From Metallumcola ferriviriculae (lineage in GTDB: Bacteria > Bacillota > JADQBR01), in assembly GCF_035573695.1 (NCBI RefSeq), contig NZ_CP121694.1, positions 3,542,001 to 3,606,000 of the forward strand: DNA of 64,000 bases. Reading direction: 5' to 3'. The notes beneath the pieces are model-generated. The model made no database searches. It was not told the DNA's origin and saw nothing but the letters and a program-made list of their open reading frames with translations. Shown here in pieces: positions 61,483 to 64,000 of this stretch (positions are counted from its first letter, which is position 1; each line of letters starts with the position of its first letter). The position numbers were made by a program, and so were the translations under genes.

Positions 61483-62868
61483 TTAAAAATCATAATCGAT
61501 TTCCTGCTCTTTAAATTTTGGTTTTATTTCGCCAAATAAAGCCTCTGTACTAATGCGTCGAAAATGATACTTATCTTGAATGCTCTTTAAAAGAGATACT
61601 ACCCTTTCTTTCCCGCCATAGTTTCTAAGTTCATCCCAGAGCATAATAGGTTTCTCATAAACCGCTTCACGATATGCAAATTTGGAAGGGTATTCCTGCA
61701 ACGAGAGTAAGCTGGATGATCCAATGTTCTTACGTTTAATCTTATTTATTTCTTCTTGATAGGTTTTGAACCCATACTTATTTTCCAAAAATAGAATTGC
61801 TGAATAGTTAGCTAAGCTTTCATCAATCCATGCCTCATTTATTTGATCTGAACCAACCAGGCCATACCAGTATTGGTGTGCAACCTCGTGAGCTAAAGTT
61901 TTCTCCCCGATATTCCTATATCGGGTGCTTAAGAAAAACATCCCCGAAAATTCCATGCCCATTAATCTCTGCAACGGAACATCGGCAACGACCAGTCTTT
62001 CGTAGGGATAACGGCCGTAAATCTCGTTATAAAACTGCAAAGATTCGGCGGCTGCATCCAAAAAATTGCGCTTTTTATGATAAAAGTATTGTACGATTGT
62101 ATCATCAACTTTCTTTTGCATCATACTAAAGTTTTCGCCATAAACGAGGGTTAGATCTCTAATCGGCAGCTTGCTGTCAAACCAAATAGTTCTCTCAGCA
62201 CTCTCTGTTGCTGGGAAAAAAGGAGATATGACCTGAAGATTATTAGAAGAACGAATATGACCTTTGAAAAAAGCGCTGTCAAAAAAATAAGGGTCCCCGA
62301 AATCACTGGGGTGGAATTCCATCCATTCTTTTTCCTTGATATCATAAGGTGCAATAACCGGATACCAGTTAGACAGCATTCCCACACCTAGATAATAGCC
62401 GAATCTTTCCCCTTGAATAGGGACCTCGGTATTGAAATCCATAGTAATGCTGATTTTTTCACCCGGAGCTAGCCTTTCGGGCAGTTTTACCATGGCATGC
62501 CCCGTATCTAGCTTGTACACAGCTGGCTTATTTTGAATTTTTATTTCGTTAACGCGTATATATGGTTCATTGTATAAAATGTTGGCGGGAAGCAGTAACT
62601 TAACCACTTCCAGGCCATAATTAAGATTATTGGTATAGTCTATCGCCATCTTCGCTGTGACTCTGTTTTCTTTCGAAATAAACGCTTCTATTATATATGT
62701 AGGAAAGACCTCTTCTTCAATCAAAGGGGCAATCTCATCTACCGTATTTTTCTCAACACTATCTTTCTTGCTGCTGATCTGCTCGTTGCCGGCGCTATAA
62801 TTTAGATTAGCCGCGTATAAAAGTAACATTATAATTAAAATTGTAATACCCATGATTTTTCTCAACAT
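61483..62868 (-). CDS. Membrane-anchored M1-family metallopeptidase
   Basis: 461 residues. An N-terminal signal anchor (about 5-21) is followed by a beta-rich region (about 55-245) and a gluzincin core with HEVAH at 327-331 and the third zinc ligand E350 in NEAWIDE. The usual M1 exopeptidase motif GxMEN is replaced by GMEFSG (304-309), so N-terminal amine recognition may be altered. The C-terminal ERAP-like superhelical domain is absent; the protein ends soon after about 450. Its link with motility is unknown. ATG 62868 has AAGGTG about 11 bases upstream. Confidence 0.82.
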   Translation of the reverse strand: MLRKIMGITILIIMLLLYAANLNYSAGNEQISSKKDSVEKNTVDEIAPLIEEEVFPTYIIEAFISKENRVTAKMAIDYTNNLNYGLEVVKLLLPANILYNEPYIRVNEIKIQNKPAVYKLDTGHAMVKLPERLAPGEKISITMDFNTEVPIQGERFGYYLGVGMLSNWYPVIAPYDIKEKEWMEFHPSDFGDPYFFDSAFFKGHIRSSNNLQVISPFFPATESAERTIWFDSKLPIRDLTLVYGENFSMMQKKVDDTIVQYFYHKKRNFLDAAAESLQFYNEIYGRYPYERLVVADVPLQRLMGMEFSGMFFLSTRYRNIGEKTLAHEVAHQYWYGLVGSDQINEAWIDESLANYSAILFLENKYGFKTYQEEINKIKRKNIGSSSLLSLQEYPSKFAYREAVYEKPIMLWDELRNYGGKERVVSLLKSIQDKYHFRRISTEALFGEIKPKFKEQEIDYDF

Positions 62869-63040
62869 ATTCTGCCACGCACCTTAATCTAGTAGTTCTT
62901 TACATTTTTTCAATTTCACCTTCACAGGAGGTTTCTATTAATGTTACATTTTATTTCGGCATATTTCCTGCTAAAAAGCAAAAAAACCGCTAAATTAATT
63001 TACCGGATTCAAGCTGCTTCTAACTGTCCCTTTACATTAG

Positions 63041-63069
63041 AAAAAAATTATAGGGAGGTTTCCCTCCCT
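63041..63069 (-). terminator. Terminator after the receptor-like gene
   Basis: AGGGAGG-gaaa-CCTCCCT on the minus strand (63069-63052), a 7-bp stem with a GNRA-type tetraloop, followed by ATAA and seven T residues. It begins three bases after the stop codon. Confidence 0.9.
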
Positions 63070-63072
63070 TGG

Positions 63073-64000
63073 TCAATTTGCTAAACCACTATTTCTTTGC
63101 TGATAGATATTTTCTAAGTTCCCAACCGCATGAAACAGACGGTCAGCATCACCACGCAGCGAAATACCCTCCAATGGCTCAACACATTCATAAGCTCTGG
63201 ATGTAAAGCGCATCATATCCTCCAAATCCTGCTTTAGCTTCGCCACCGTCTCGTTGGTTTGCCGTATGGCTAGTAAATAACTATTGCATATATCCCTGCC
63301 AATCCCGTAATGTTCTCGATCTTCCGTCAATACTGTCATCAAACCCCTCATGGGTGCAAAATCAGACCTATTATATTGCTTTAGCTGATTTGCCATTTCT
63401 TCATTTTTGCCCATTTCTAACAATCGCGTAAGGGCCTGGCAGCAATCAGCAATGGTTTCTTCCGACTCTGATACATTGACGTATTTTGCTTCCCAATTAT
63501 TGATATCCGTTGTGATAGACTGAAGTTTTTTATTTATATCCTGAATGCTGTCATTGATTTCAGACAAACCTTGGTCGGCTTTGCCGGCACTATTCATCAA
63601 ATTTAACACTGCACTTTTAAAATAAGCCGTTCGCTCCTGCATCAGTCTAAAAGTATTATCTAAATAATTTAACAGAACGCCTACCTGTTCTCCTGCGAGG
63701 GCTACTTCATCCTGCCCATTGATAACATCGTCTTTGTCTAAATTCAGTTCGCCTCCGACACAGGCATCCAAGTAGTTGAGCAGCGACTGAATTCTTCTTC
63801 CCAATACCTTGGTATAAAAAAACCTAAACATCAGAGCAAAAACTAACCCCTGAATTATGAGGCCTGGCATTATCTCCCGAAAGTAAATCTGTTCCGCTTC
63901 GGCACTTAAAGGAATAATCCGCATTTTAAAGTAAATTGCCCAGAGAATTATAAAAAAGGTAATGCTTCCTACTGAAAGTAAGAATATTTTATTTACCAAA
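63073..64000 (-). CDS. Membrane HAMP/coiled-coil receptor-like protein without signalling tip, 5' end not certain
   Basis: At least 308 residues; an in-frame TTG at 63999 could start it, but the frame is open to the window edge. Two membrane segments (about 4-24 and 44-63) with only about 20 residues between them are followed by a HAMP-like segment and long helices (about 110-300). The chemoreceptor tip (EAARAG motif) is absent, so it cannot contact CheA/CheW in the normal way. It may be a receptor relic, a dimerising partner, or a regulator of unknown type. Confidence 0.6.
   Translation of the reverse strand, partial: LVNKIFLLSVGSITFFIILWAIYFKMRIIPLSAEAEQIYFREIMPGLIIQGLVFALMFRFFYTKVLGRRIQSLLNYLDACVGGELNLDKDDVINGQDEVALAGEQVGVLLNYLDNTFRLMQERTAYFKSAVLNLMNSAGKADQGLSEINDSIQDINKKLQSITTDINNWEAKYVNVSESEETIADCCQALTRLLEMGKNEEMANQLKQYNRSDFAPMRGLMTVLTEDREHYGIGRDICNSYLLAIRQTNETVAKLKQDLEDMMRFTSRAYECVEPLEGISLRGDADRLFHAVGNLENIYQQRNSGLAN

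Noticed and set aside
62920-62990. Possible sigma-28 promoter (GCCGAAAT) before the M1-type peptidase
   Set aside because: No TAAA box at 14-16 bases upstream; only the -10-like part is present.

Overview
The window is a flagellar, motility and chemotaxis supercluster of an anaerobic, spore-former-like Firmicute. Gene content and order (FliY with CheC/CheD, a sigD-swrB pair, flgM-flgN-flgK-flgL-fliW-csrA, no P- or L-ring genes) point to the clostridial side. A pentaheme cytochrome lipoprotein and the general style fit Peptococcaceae / Desulfotomaculum-type bacteria. That placement is inference from gene content; no rRNA gene is present. Nearly everything is on the minus strand, so transcription runs from high to low coordinates. 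Only one gene, a zinc-ribbon/TPR protein at 14237-14713, is on the plus strand.

In the direction of transcription: (1) 64000-61483 holds a receptor-like membrane protein without a signalling tip and a membrane-anchored M1-type metallopeptidase. (2) 61323-57675 is cheW-cheA-cheB. (3) 57666-50559 is a late flagellar operon with a clear sigma-28 promoter: flgM, flgN, flgK, flgL, fliW, csrA, flaG, fliD, a fliT-like gene, a second flaG-like gene and fliS. (4) 50538-48735 is the flagellin gene with its own sigma-28 promoter, two CsrA-type sites in its leader and a strong terminator. (5) 48710-39736 is a putative flagellin glycosylation island: a GT2-TPR protein, a 1351-residue enzyme with three GT2 domains and a methyltransferase-like domain, an aminotransferase, an acyltransferase and a TPR-methyltransferase. 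(6) 39529-14710 is the large early operon: rod and basal body (flgB, flgC, fliE-K), hook (flgD, flgE), then after a tandem hairpin motAB, fliL, fliN, export apparatus (fliO-R, flhB, flhA), flhF, flhG, a PilZ protein, sigD, a swrB-like gene, an MltG-domain protein and two rod genes. (7) 14147-8405 is cheD, cheR, cheC, cheY, fliM, fliY and a chemoreceptor gene, beyond the plus-strand gene. (8) 8320-6219 is a group II intron. (9) 6120-1317 is a multiheme cytochrome translationally coupled to a chemoreceptor, followed by a second chemoreceptor. (10) 1040-1 is a partial copper-amine-oxidase-like (stalk) domain protein whose leader contains eleven tandem copies of a Shine-Dalgarno-like heptamer.

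The regulation can be read from the sequence. The early operon makes sigma-28, which reads the flgM operon and the flagellin gene. FlgM (anti-sigma), FliW and CsrA are all encoded in the late operon, so the feedback loop sigma-28/FlgM and the loop FliW/CsrA/flagellin are both contained in the window. The flagellin leader carries two matches to the CsrA consensus, one in a hairpin loop and one on the Shine-Dalgarno sequence. The switch complex contains FliM, FliY and a separate FliN. Adaptation proteins CheR, CheB, CheC and CheD are all present.

The least ordinary parts are the coupled cytochrome-receptor pair, the giant three-GT2 enzyme and its TPR-bearing neighbours, the hook protein with three internal repeats, the tail-to-tail plus-strand gene inside the flagellar cluster, and the SD-heptamer array. 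Start codons were re-chosen in many genes from ribosome-binding sites; several export and switch genes begin with TTG or GTG.
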